DNA of 56,906 bases from Caballeronia sordidicola. GTDB taxonomy: Bacteria > Pseudomonadota > Gammaproteobacteria > Burkholderiales > Burkholderiaceae. The first letter of the stretch is position 1. The number at the start of each line of letters is the position of its first letter. A program made the position numbers and the translations under genes. The DNA lies in assembly GCF_002220365.1 (NCBI RefSeq), contig NZ_MTHB01000022.1:1-56906 (forward strand), written 5' to 3'. The notes beneath the pieces were generated by a model, which saw only the letters and a list, made by a program, of their open reading frames with translations, was not told where the DNA came from and did not search any database. Shown in pieces: positions 1 through 8,310 of the stretch.

Positions 1-670
1 CTTGATAAATCAGGCCAGCCTTCAGCCACTTCCGGAGGATTGCTGTGTCCATCGGGACATTGCACTCCAACCAGTCATGGTTGATATGGTCAAAGCATCC
101 CTTGATATCCGCTTCCAGCACCCAAGGAGCCGAGCCCTTGTCATGCAAGGATTTGAATAACTGAGACTGGGCATCGGCTGTCGAGCGATGACTCCTAAAC
201 CCATATGAGTTCGGGTCGCTCGTTGACTCCGCCACTGGTTCCAAGGCCAGCAAATACAAAGCTTGCATCGCTCTGTCATGCATGGTCGGAATGCCTAAAG
301 GGCGTTCCTTTCCATTGGCCTTGGGGATAAAGACCCTCCGTAGAGGCAGAGGTCTGTATCCGCGCCGCTTCAACCGATCGACAGCAAGCCGTCGACTTTC
401 AGGCGAATCCCATAGTTCACGATCGACTCCAGCCGTTCGCGCACCCTGGTTTTGTGTAACACGTCGTACCGCATGCAACTTGGCGGACAACGTGCGGGTC
501 AACATCCGTTGCAAGGCTTTCACCCTGCGCCATTTGCCTTCCCGCGTCGCCTTCGCAATTCGAATCTGCATCCCTCTCACGTTCCGTTCAACCCGACGCC
601 AATCTACGGCGTACCAGTCATCCGGCGCGTGGGAAAGCGCAGATCCAGTCTTCCGACTAGATACTTTCAT
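1..670 (-). CDS. ltrA: Group II intron reverse transcriptase/maturase, N-terminal part
   Basis: Translation of the minus strand from the ATG at 668-670 stays open to the window edge (about 223 residues), so the C-terminal half, including the YADD catalytic box, maturase and any endonuclease domain, is missing. Visible landmarks are an N-terminal RVT_N-like region, a TAGVDRE motif, RGYRPLPLRRVFIPK, KERPLGIPT, the DPNSYGFRS box and LEADIKGCFDHI, in the order typical of LtrA-type intron proteins. The DIKGCFD segment carries the first catalytic aspartate of the RT palm. An AGGAGAG sequence just upstream of the ATG is a good ribosome site. The protein would splice the intron RNA and prime its retrotransposition. 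Long frames on the opposite strand here are shadows. Confidence 0.88.
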   Translation of the reverse strand, partial: MKVSSRKTGSALSHAPDDWYAVDWRRVERNVRGMQIRIAKATREGKWRRVKALQRMLTRTLSAKLHAVRRVTQNQGARTAGVDRELWDSPESRRLAVDRLKRRGYRPLPLRRVFIPKANGKERPLGIPTMHDRAMQALYLLALEPVAESTSDPNSYGFRSHRSTADAQSQLFKSLHDKGSAPWVLEADIKGCFDHINHDWLECNVPMDTAILRKWLKAGLIYQ

Positions 671-1720
671 GCTGCTCTCCTACTTGGAAAAGTCCCCGAG
701 CAGAAGGCGCATCTCCCCCAGCGGGGTAGATACACCCCGCTGGGGAACAACAAACACCTCAGTACGGGCGCATGCACCCGTACCTAACCAAGACACAGAG
801 GGTAGTCAGCCGTCTTGCGACGGTAGACCAGACGGAAGTCTGCCCGCTTTCGCGTGGAGTAATGTCTCAACTCCTATCCGGACCATTACAGCCCGACGTT
901 CGCTTTTTCCGTCCTCCCATACCCGCACAATCAACAGCGTTCCTTACGGTCCGCCTGCCAGTCAAACCGCACTGGCAACCATACGGGCTTACCACGTTCC
1001 CGGCATGTCACACGACTGGCTTAGGTTCTGCCTATTCCCCGGCGGTCTGATGACGACGCAATCCGACCTTTCAACGGATTGTCCGACCGCGCACCGTTTG
1101 GTAAATGCCACTCAGCAGCTTAGGCACCGCATTATTAACGAGGTTTATCAGCAGTTCACTTACATTAACCTTACCAATCAGCCTTGCTCCTCGACCCCCT
1201 CACTGCTAGGAGTCTCCGGCTGAGCACCTCGCGGCACCCATCCGCCCGAACGTCCGGGGGCTACGTTGTCAGAAGAGCTTCAAACCCCACCGTTACCAGT
1301 GACGCATGTCTTCCTAGGCTACTGCTAGTCGTATAGCAGGTTCACTACCCGTCCCCAACTTGCGGAACCGAGCCGAACCATGACACACCGAGCTTTCGCT
1401 CGTATCCCGTAGCGAATCCGTTGCTTGACGCGCGGGACTTGCAAACATCACTCCGCCTTGTCGGCGGAGGTGAAGCCGCTGACAGGGCGGTACCTGACGG
1501 TAGTCAGGCAATTACAATGCGATTCCCGGTACGGACGGCATACAGAGAATCGCCTGTGGCGAAACCCTAAAATGCCCTACTGGGTCTCGCTTCACTACAA
1601 AGTGTTGGCCTCAAGGTGCCAACAAATGGTCGGCAGGGCAGTCGGGAATGAACTCCCAACTGATACCGACAGGTCGATGCCCGTAACGTGGGCTAACGGA
1701 CACGAGCATGCGTGTCGCAC
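1..1720 (-). mobile_element. Group II intron, 5' part (3' end outside window)
   Basis: Read on the minus strand, the stretch from 1720 down to about 671 has no convincing protein but is rich in short inverted repeats, and it leads into a reverse transcriptase/maturase frame. That is the layout of a bacterial group II intron: ribozyme domains I-III, then an ORF in domain IV. The 5' end is placed at 1720, where the minus strand reads GTGCGACACG, matching the GTGYG start of group II introns. The 3' domains V and VI lie beyond the left edge. The 5' RNA of about 1,050 nt is long, so the exact boundary is uncertain. The element sits in the intergenic space upstream of the Mth938-like gene, antisense to it. 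Confidence 0.75.
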
Positions 1721-1908
1721 GAAAAGTTATAATTTAGCGGATTATCCGTGACTTTCGCAATGCGCCACCGGCAAAACGCGTGCACATTGGCTTCATTCAG
1801 GTGCCCGCCCGAGCCGATGAAAGCGGCATTGTGCGCCAGGCCATCCGGTTGTCGAAGGCCTCTCGCGCAGTCACCTCTCGCCATCAACTTGCCTGTCGGA
1901 ATACCGAT

Positions 1909-2283
1909 TTGAAATTACATCAGGAAGCCAGCGGCGCGCTCAATACCATCACGAGTTACGGCGCCGATTACGTCGCGATCAATCTGCAACGCCATGAAGG
2001 CAGCATCATCGTGATGCCGGAAACACCGGTGATCGAGTGGCCCGTGTCGTCGTTCGAGGCGCTGACGCCGGAAGATTTTGACGCACTCATCGCGATCGCA
2101 CCTGAGGTCGTCGTCTTCGGCAGCGGCACGCGCCTGCGTTTTCCGCATCCGCGACTCATCGCCAAGCTCTCCCAGCAGCGCATTGGCGTGGAGACAATGG
2201 ATTTTGGCGCCGCATGCCGCACTTACAACATACTCATGTCGGAAGGCCGCCGGGTCGCGGCTGCGCTGCTGATCGAAGCGTGA
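1909..2283 (+). CDS. Mth938-like domain protein (DUF498/NDUFAF3 type)
   Basis: A protein of about 124 residues. Recognisable features are the YGADYVAIN segment, a central IVMPETPVIEWP strand, VVVFGSGTRLRFPHP and a C-terminal block ending in ILMSEGRRVAAALLIEA, all typical of the small alpha/beta Mth938 fold. Its biochemical role in bacteria is unknown; the mitochondrial relative NDUFAF3 is a complex I assembly factor. The frame is open upstream to 1780, but family similarity begins at the TTG at 1909 (then KLHQE), so I start there; the ribosome site is weak. The gene is followed by 418 bp without a gene and then by arnT. The group II intron ends 188 bp upstream. Confidence 0.8.
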   Translation: MKLHQEASGALNTITSYGADYVAINLQRHEGSIIVMPETPVIEWPVSSFEALTPEDFDALIAIAPEVVVFGSGTRLRFPHPRLIAKLSQQRIGVETMDFGAACRTYNILMSEGRRVAAALLIEA

Positions 2284-2701
2284 TCCCGGCTTGCCGGTGG
2301 AAGCTTGCACGAGCGCCGCGGCAACGCTGCGGCGCGGTCTCGGCGCGCCAGTGCGATAAACTGCCGCCCGGCGCCGGTAACGGTACGGCTATCGGCATCG
2401 GTAACACCTGTTTTCTGCGCATCGCAGGATGACGCACCGGTTCGCGATCGCCCGCCGCGCGGCGAAACGCACAAGTACTGGCCGTTTGGCTGGCTTGTGC
2501 GCTTTGTTGAACCAGCGGAACCTGCATGGACTAGCCGCGGGCCGGATGCGTGGCAAATGCGAGGCAAATGCGAAGCGAATACGCGGCGCGGCTTGCCGCA
2601 AACGCGCCTGTTAAGCCGGCCTTAAGCGTCATTGCTCCAAACTCGAGCCCCCCATGGATTTTGCTAGCGCCGCGAAAGCGGCATCGGACAGGTCGACTCT
2701 C
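2284..2701 (+). other. Intergenic region upstream of arnT
   Basis: No credible gene is seen; the short overlapping frames on both strands have Arg/Ala-rich, biased translations typical of antisense GC-rich DNA. The only recognisable element is the PmrA-like direct repeat at 2610-2626. The region should hold the arn operon promoter, but I do not see a clear -35/-10 pair. Confidence 0.5.
2610..2626 (+). promoter_or_regulatory. PmrA-box-like direct repeat
   Basis: The sequence is GTTAAG, five bases (CCGGC), then CTTAAG. It matches the PmrA (BasR) consensus of two YTTAAK hexamers spaced by five bases, with one mismatch at the first base. It lies 75 bp upstream of the arnT start. In enteric bacteria PmrA activates arn operons in response to iron, low pH or peptides. 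Regulation here is inferred from sequence alone; no pmrAB genes are in the window. Confidence 0.55.
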
Positions 2702-4375
2702 ATGAACGATATGCCTTCCCGGCTACCGCTCACACGCCTTTCACTTCTGTTGCTGATCGCGGCACTCGCCGTGATCTGGTTCGCGCCGCTGGGCCTGCGC
2801 CATCTCGTTCCAAGCGACGAAGGCCGTTACGCCGAAATGGCGCGCGAAATGTTCGTGACCGGCGACTGGATCACGCCGCGTTACAACGGCTACAAGTATT
2901 TCGAAAAACCGCCGCTGCAAACCTGGGCGAACGCGCTGACGTTCGCGTGGTTTGGTATCGGCGAATGGCAGGCGCGGCTTTATACCGCGTTGACGGGCTT
3001 TGCCGGCGTGCTGCTGATCGGCTATACCGGCACGCGGGTCTTCAACGGTGTAACGGGGTTTTGCGCGGCCGTCGTGCTTGCGACTTCGCCGTACTGGAAC
3101 CTGATGGGCCATTTCGATACGCTCGACATGGGCCTGTCGTTCTGGATGCAACTCACGCTCTGCAGTTTGCTGCTGGCGCAGCGTCCGAACCTGCCGGCGC
3201 CCCAGGTCCGCCTCTGGATGTGGCTTTGCTGGGCCGGCATGGCGCTCGCGCTGTTATCAAAGGGGCTCGTCGGCCTGATCCTTCCGGGCGCGGTGCTGGT
3301 GCTCTACACGCTGATCGCGCGTGACTGGGCGCTGTGGCGCCGCCTCTATATCGGCAGCGGGCTGATCCTGTTCCTGTTAATTGCCGCGCCGTGGTTCGTT
3401 CTGGTCCAGATCAAAAACCCTGAGTTCCTCAATTTCTTTTTCATCGTGCAGCAATTCGCGCGATACCTGACCCCTGAACAGAACCGCCCGGGTGCGTTTT
3501 ATTACTTCGTGCCGGTGTTGATCGTCGGATTCCTGCCCTGGCTCTCGGTGGCGTTCCAGAGCGTCCGGCATGCGCTGAAGGTACCGCGCCAGCCGAACGG
3601 CTTCGCACCGGTCACGCTGCTCCTGATCTGGTCGGCGTTTATCTTCTTGTTCTTCAGCGCGTCGCATTCGAAACTGCTGTCGTACACGCTGCCGATCGCG
3701 CCTTCCATCGCGCTGCTGATCGCTATCTACCTGCCGCTCCTCACGCGCGCCCAATGGCACAAACACCTGACCGGATACGCGGTGTTTCTTGTCGTGGCGG
3801 CTTTTGGCGCAATCTTTTTGGGCCGGATGGGCGGTGGCCACACGCCCAACGCGCTGTACAAGGAATTTCAGGTCTGGGTGTACGCCGCGCTCGCCGTAGC
3901 CTTCGTGGTCACGCTGGCTGCCATCTGGCTGAACCGGCGCAGTTCGATGGGTGGCGTGATGCTGCTGGGAACTGCCTGGCTGCTAATGGGCACGATCGCC
4001 GGCACCGGCCACGATGTGTTCGGCCGCGAAAGCTCGGGTGTGCAGTTGGTGCCCGCAGTAAGAGCCGCCATGGCCCGATTGCCCGCCGACACGCCGTTCT
4101 ACTCTGTCGCCAAGCTCGATCACACCATGCCGTTCTATCTCGGCCACACCATGATCATGGTCCAGGAACCCGACGAACTGAAGTTCGGAGTCACGACGGA
4201 ACCCCAGAAGTGGGTGCCGACCATCGACGAGTGGATCCAGCGCTGGAACACACAGCCCTACGGTCTTGCGCTGATGCCGCCCGGCCGGTACGACGAGTTG
4301 CTGGCGAAGCACGTACCCATGCAGGTAATAGCGCGGGACGATCGAAGAGTGATTGTCGAAAAACCGCAGCCTTGA
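2702..4375 (+). CDS. arnT: Lipid A 4-amino-4-deoxy-L-arabinosyltransferase ArnT
   Basis: A 557-residue polytopic inner-membrane glycosyltransferase (GT83/PMT-like). It moves L-Ara4N from undecaprenyl phosphate to lipid A phosphates on the periplasmic face, lowering the negative charge that polymyxin binds. The first membrane segment (about residues 12-30) is followed by PSDEGRYAEMAREM, with the acidic pair D39-E40 of the catalytic loop, then YFEKPPLQTW. Many further hydrophobic segments run to about residue 450, ahead of a soluble periplasmic C-terminal domain. I start at ATG 2702 (MNDMPSRLPL) because family members begin there; an in-frame ATG at 2654 would add 16 residues unlike the family. 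It is the first gene of the arn operon, whereas enteric operons place arnT late. Confidence 0.93.
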   Translation: MNDMPSRLPLTRLSLLLLIAALAVIWFAPLGLRHLVPSDEGRYAEMAREMFVTGDWITPRYNGYKYFEKPPLQTWANALTFAWFGIGEWQARLYTALTGFAGVLLIGYTGTRVFNGVTGFCAAVVLATSPYWNLMGHFDTLDMGLSFWMQLTLCSLLLAQRPNLPAPQVRLWMWLCWAGMALALLSKGLVGLILPGAVLVLYTLIARDWALWRRLYIGSGLILFLLIAAPWFVLVQIKNPEFLNFFFIVQQFARYLTPEQNRPGAFYYFVPVLIVGFLPWLSVAFQSVRHALKVPRQPNGFAPVTLLLIWSAFIFLFFSASHSKLLSYTLPIAPSIALLIAIYLPLLTRAQWHKHLTGYAVFLVVAAFGAIFLGRMGGGHTPNALYKEFQVWVYAALAVAFVVTLAAIWLNRRSSMGGVMLLGTAWLLMGTIAGTGHDVFGRESSGVQLVPAVRAAMARLPADTPFYSVAKLDHTMPFYLGHTMIMVQEPDELKFGVTTEPQKWVPTIDEWIQRWNTQPYGLALMPPGRYDELLAKHVPMQVIARDDRRVIVEKPQP

Positions 4376-4501
4376 AACAATGGCGCCGCGTGTTGACCGG
4401 ACCACCGGCCGCCAGCGAATACAAAAGCCGGAGACGCCACGAGACGCCACGAAGTCTTACCGCCTCGCCGCGCTCCGAAAAAAACCCTATTACGGCCAAC
4501 G

Positions 4502-4873
4502 ATGAACCCGATATCCTTCATTTGCATCATCACCGGCGTCATGCTGAACGCCGGCGCCCAGTTGCTGCTCAAAGCGGGCGTGAACGCAGTCGGTCATTTC
4601 GAGTTCACGCCGGCAAACATCGTGCCGATCGGTTTCAAGATCGCCACGCAGTGGCCGATCATCGGCGGATTGGCATGCTACGTGATCAGCGTCTTCGTGT
4701 GGATCGTGGGATTGTCGCGGGTCGACGTCTCCATCGCGTACCCCATGCTCTCGCTCGGCTACGTGGTGAACGCGTTCGCGGCGTGGTATCTATTTGGCGA
4801 AATCCTGTCATTGCAACGGCTGGTAGGCATCGGCATTATCCTCATCGGCGTTGTGGTACTGACGCGAGGTTGA
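4502..4873 (+). CDS. SMR/EamA-type small membrane protein, probable Ara4N-lipid flippase subunit (ArnE/ArnF-like)
   Basis: A 123-residue protein of four hydrophobic helices with the SMR fold: an N-terminal GVMLNAGAQLLLKAG helix, a VISVFVWIVGLSRVDVS segment and a final VGIGIILIGVVVLTRG helix. Its place between arnT and arnB indicates it moves undecaprenyl phosphate-L-Ara4N across the inner membrane, the job of the ArnE/ArnF pair in enteric bacteria. Only one such gene is present, so it may act as a homodimer; the specific symbol is left open. It starts at ATG 4502, 126 bp after arnT. Confidence 0.85.
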   Translation: MNPISFICIITGVMLNAGAQLLLKAGVNAVGHFEFTPANIVPIGFKIATQWPIIGGLACYVISVFVWIVGLSRVDVSIAYPMLSLGYVVNAFAAWYLFGEILSLQRLVGIGIILIGVVVLTRG

Positions 4874-4981
4874 GGGGCTCAGGCGGCCAAAAGCGCTTGA
4901 GCGAACCTGAACCCGGCTGACACCGTGTGTCAAAGACTGTGTATCAAAGATCTCACCGTTCCTTTCCTTCGCAGAGCTTCT

Positions 4982-6145
4982 ATGACCCAGAACGTGCCTT
5001 CCACTACGCTTGCCTTTCTGCCTTTCGTACGCGCCGAGATCGACGAAGAGACGATTCAGGGCGTCGTCGACGTTCTGCGTTCAGGCTGGATCACGACCGG
5101 TCCGCAAAACCAGCAGTTCGAAGCCGAACTGTCAGCCTTTTGCGGCGGCCGCCCGGTACGCACGTTCAATTCCGGCACGGCGACCATGGAGATTGGCTTG
5201 CGGATCGCGGGCGTGGGCGAAGGCGACGAAGTCATCACCACACCCATGACCTGGGTCTCGACCAGTAATGTGATCATCGAAACAGGCGCTACGCCGGTTT
5301 TCGCGGATATTGACCCGGTCACGCGCAATATCGACCTGGACCTGCTCGAAAAAGCCATTACGCCGCGCACCAAGGCAATCCTGCCGGTCTATCTGTCGGG
5401 CCTGCCCGTCGACATGGACCGGCTGTACGGTATTGCGCGCGAGCATGGCCTGCGCGTGATCGAAGACGCGGCCCAGGCGTTTGGATCGTCCTGGCGCGGC
5501 CAGAAGATCGGCTCATTCGGTGACATTATTTCGTTTAGCTTTCATGCGAACAAGAATGTCACGTCGATCGAAGGCGGCGCGCTCGTCCTGAATAACGAGG
5601 AAGAAGCCGTGCTCGCACAGAAGTACCGGCTGCAAGGCATCACGCGCACCGGCTTTGACGGCATGGATTGCGATCTCCTCGGCGGCAAATACAATCTCAC
5701 CGATGTCGCTGCCCGCGTCGGCCTCGGCCAGCTCAAGCATGTGGAGCGTTTCACGGAACAACGCCGCGAGCTGGCACGCGCATACTTCGAGAGTTTCGCC
5801 AACGGCGCGGCCGTGCGAGTGGGCGTGCAATTGCCGGTGCCGAATTTCACCGACAGCAACTGGCACATGTTCCAGATCGCACTGCCGCTCGAGCGCCTGT
5901 CGCTTACGCGCTCGGCGTTCATGGGCCTGATGAAAGAACGCGGCATTGGCACGGGCATGCATTACCCGGCACTGCACCTGTTCACGTTGTATCGCGGACG
6001 CGGGTTTCACGAAGGCATGTTCCCGCACGCCGAAAAATATGGCGCATCTACGGTCACACTGCCGCTTTTCACGCAGATGACCCAGGACGACGTGACACGC
6101 GTCGTGCATGCAGTCAACGAAATCTGCGCGGCGCACACCATCTAA
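4982..6145 (+). CDS. arnB: UDP-4-amino-4-deoxy-L-arabinose aminotransferase ArnB
   Basis: A 387-residue PLP-dependent sugar aminotransferase (DegT/DnrJ/EryC1 family). It transfers the amino group of glutamate to UDP-4-keto-pentose, giving UDP-L-Ara4N in the cytoplasm. Diagnostic segments are NSGTATMEIGL (phosphate cup), EDAAQAFGS around residues 161-169 and SFSFHANKNVTSIEGG with the Schiff-base lysine at about K191. Near the C-terminus GTGMHYPALHLFTLYR lines the substrate site. I start at ATG 4982 (MTQNVPSTTL); the frame extends upstream to 4925, but those residues do not resemble the family. The length is close to the usual 380-390. Confidence 0.95.
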   Translation: MTQNVPSTTLAFLPFVRAEIDEETIQGVVDVLRSGWITTGPQNQQFEAELSAFCGGRPVRTFNSGTATMEIGLRIAGVGEGDEVITTPMTWVSTSNVIIETGATPVFADIDPVTRNIDLDLLEKAITPRTKAILPVYLSGLPVDMDRLYGIAREHGLRVIEDAAQAFGSSWRGQKIGSFGDIISFSFHANKNVTSIEGGALVLNNEEEAVLAQKYRLQGITRTGFDGMDCDLLGGKYNLTDVAARVGLGQLKHVERFTEQRRELARAYFESFANGAAVRVGVQLPVPNFTDSNWHMFQIALPLERLSLTRSAFMGLMKERGIGTGMHYPALHLFTLYRGRGFHEGMFPHAEKYGASTVTLPLFTQMTQDDVTRVVHAVNEICAAHTI

Positions 6146-6233
6146 GCAGCGCAGGCAAGCACGTCACGCGGATGGCACAGCAAAACAAGAAGCACATTTT
6201 TCACCACGGACACCTAGCGGAACCATCGTCAAC

Positions 6234-7262
6234 ATGAGTCAAACGGATTTTCTGCCGACCGGCCCGGAATTAACGGTCGTGGTCCCGGTGTACAACGAAG
6301 AAGAAGGCCTCGACGCTCTCTTCTCCCGCCTGTTTCCCGCGCTTGACGCGCTCGGCGCGACGTATGAAGTGATCTTCATCGACGACGGCAGCCGCGACAA
6401 GTCGGCGAGGTTGCTCGCCCAGCAGTTTCGCGCGCGGCCGGACACAACGCGCGTGATCCTGCTGAACGGCAACTATGGCCAGCACATGGCCATTCTTGCC
6501 GGCTTCGAACAATCGCGCGGGGAACGCGTCATTACGCTCGACGCCGATTTGCAGAATCCGCCCGAGGAAATTGCCAAGCTGCTCGAGAAGATGCGGGAGG
6601 GTTACGACTACGTCGGCACGATTCGCCAGCAGCGCCAGGACAGCTTCTGGCGCAAGAAGGCGTCGCGCTTGATGAACCGGCTGCGCGAGCGCATCACCCG
6701 CATCAGGATGACCGACCAGGGTTGCATGTTGCGCGGTTACAGCCGGCACATCATTGACACCATCAACCGCTGCGGTGAAATCAATACCTTCATTCCGGCG
6801 CTGGCCTATACGTTCGCGCAGAACCCGATTGAAATCGATGTCGCGCATGAAGAGCGCTTCGCAGGTGAATCGAAGTACTCGCTGTACAGCCTGATCCGCC
6901 TCAATTTCGACCTGGTGACCGGATTCTCGGTCGTGCCGCTGCAGTGGTTGTCGTTCATCGGTGTGATCCTGTCGGTGGGGTCCGCGGGCCTGTTCCTGCT
7001 GCTGTTGGTTCGACGCTTCATGTTCGGCGCGGAAGTTGAAGGTGTGTTCACGCTGTTCGCCATCACCTTCTTCATGCTCGGCGTGATCATCTTCGCGCTT
7101 GGACTGCTCGGCGAATATATCGGCCGGATCTATCAGCAAGTGCGCGCGCGGCCGCGTTACCTGGTGCAGACCATCCTGGAAGAGCGCGACGGCAAGCTCG
7201 CGCGAACCATGCCACGCCAGGAAGCGGTAGCAGCAATCAGTCGCGAGGTCGATCCGCTATGA
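6234..7262 (+). CDS. arnC: Undecaprenyl-phosphate 4-deoxy-4-formamido-L-arabinose transferase ArnC
   Basis: A 342-residue GT2 glycosyltransferase anchored by two C-terminal membrane helices. It attaches Ara4-formyl-N from the UDP sugar to undecaprenyl phosphate. The GT-A landmarks are VVVPVYNEEEGL (about residues 15-26), FIDDGSRD (48-55) and LDADLQNPPEE (102-112) with its metal-binding DxD-like acids. The two hydrophobic helices near residues 235-310 end in LGEYIGRIYQQV. The start is ATG 6234 (MSQTDFLPTG); upstream codons in frame look non-coding. The stop is 7 bp before the next start, so the genes are co-transcribed. Confidence 0.94.
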   Translation: MSQTDFLPTGPELTVVVPVYNEEEGLDALFSRLFPALDALGATYEVIFIDDGSRDKSARLLAQQFRARPDTTRVILLNGNYGQHMAILAGFEQSRGERVITLDADLQNPPEEIAKLLEKMREGYDYVGTIRQQRQDSFWRKKASRLMNRLRERITRIRMTDQGCMLRGYSRHIIDTINRCGEINTFIPALAYTFAQNPIEIDVAHEERFAGESKYSLYSLIRLNFDLVTGFSVVPLQWLSFIGVILSVGSAGLFLLLLVRRFMFGAEVEGVFTLFAITFFMLGVIIFALGLLGEYIGRIYQQVRARPRYLVQTILEERDGKLARTMPRQEAVAAISREVDPL

Positions 7263-7269
7263 GGCCGCT

Positions 7270-8310
7270 ATGAACCCGGCGGCTACCGCTGCCAGCGCTA
7301 CAAGCGCCGCGCGGGCTCCACGCGCGAAGCCTCGCGCGGTCGTGTTCGCGTATCACAACGTCGGCGTGCGCTGCCTGCAGGTCCTGCTCGCACGCGGCGT
7401 GGAAGTCGCGCTCGTCGTCACGCACGAAGACAATCCGGACGAGAACATCTGGTTCGGCAGCGTGAAGACGGTCGCAGCGGATCATGGCATCACGGTCATC
7501 ACGCCGGCCGATCCCAAGTCGCCCGAACTGCATGACGCAATCAGCGAACTCGCGCCGGACTTCATCTTCTCGTTCTATTACCGGCACATGCTGCCGGTCG
7601 GCCTGCTCGCGCTTGCCGCCCGCGGCGCGTACAACATGCACGGTTCGTTGTTACCGATGTATCGAGGACGCGTGCCCACCAATTGGGCCGTGCTGAACGG
7701 GGAAACAGAAACGGGTGCGACGCTGCACGAGATGGCCGCAAAACCCGACGCCGGAGCGATCCTCGCCCAGACGCCCGTGCCCATTCTCCCCGACGACACC
7801 GCCGCGCAAGTCTTCGACAAAACCACCGTCGCCGCAGAACAAACCTTGTGGCGTGTCTTGCCGGCTTTGATCGCGGGCGCAGCGCCGCATTTGCCAAACG
7901 ACCTCACGAAAGGCAGCTACTTCGGCGGCCGGAAGCCGGAGGATGGCCGCATCGAGTGGTCGCAAACCGCGCAGCAGGTCTACAACCTGATTCGCGCCGT
8001 CGCGCCGCCCTATCCGGGGGCTTTTACGGACATCGGCCAGCAGCGGTTTATCATCGCGCGGGCTCGTCTCGTGCCCGAAAACGGCTTGCCGGGTATCGAC
8101 GCCGAGACCCTGCGTGAGGTTTCGAATTTGCCCCCTGGCCTGCACGTGAAGGATAATGCGCTGTTTGGCGTATGCGGCGACAGCCGCATCGTCGCCATCC
8201 GTGAATTACGGCAACCATTCGTGGACGAAAGCCAGACTCCAGCCGGCGGCGAACGCGTCGTCAGTCCCGCCGAATTCGGCCGACTCACTCAATCCCTTCC
8301 TCATTCATGA
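7270..8310 (+). CDS. UDP-L-Ara4N formyltransferase (ArnA N-terminal activity, stand-alone)
   Basis: A 346-residue N10-formyltetrahydrofolate-dependent formyltransferase that makes UDP-L-Ara4-formyl-N. It matches the N-terminal half of enteric ArnA. The catalytic triad is visible as N122 and H124 in NMHGSLLP and D160 in KPDAGAI, each exactly 20 residues later than the ArnA N102/H104/D140 numbering because of an Ala-rich N-terminal extension. YRGRVPTNWAVLNGETETG follows. In enteric bacteria this domain is fused to the decarboxylase. Here the two are separate genes whose stop and start overlap as ATGA at 8307-8310, which implies translational coupling. Confidence 0.92.
   Translation: MNPAATAASATSAARAPRAKPRAVVFAYHNVGVRCLQVLLARGVEVALVVTHEDNPDENIWFGSVKTVAADHGITVITPADPKSPELHDAISELAPDFIFSFYYRHMLPVGLLALAARGAYNMHGSLLPMYRGRVPTNWAVLNGETETGATLHEMAAKPDAGAILAQTPVPILPDDTAAQVFDKTTVAAEQTLWRVLPALIAGAAPHLPNDLTKGSYFGGRKPEDGRIEWSQTAQQVYNLIRAVAPPYPGAFTDIGQQRFIIARARLVPENGLPGIDAETLREVSNLPPGLHVKDNALFGVCGDSRIVAIRELRQPFVDESQTPAGGERVVSPAEFGRLTQSLPHS

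Noticed and set aside
282..1223. 313-aa plus-strand frame
   Set aside because: It is antisense to the group II intron RT and RNA; the minus-strand frame carries clear LtrA motifs.
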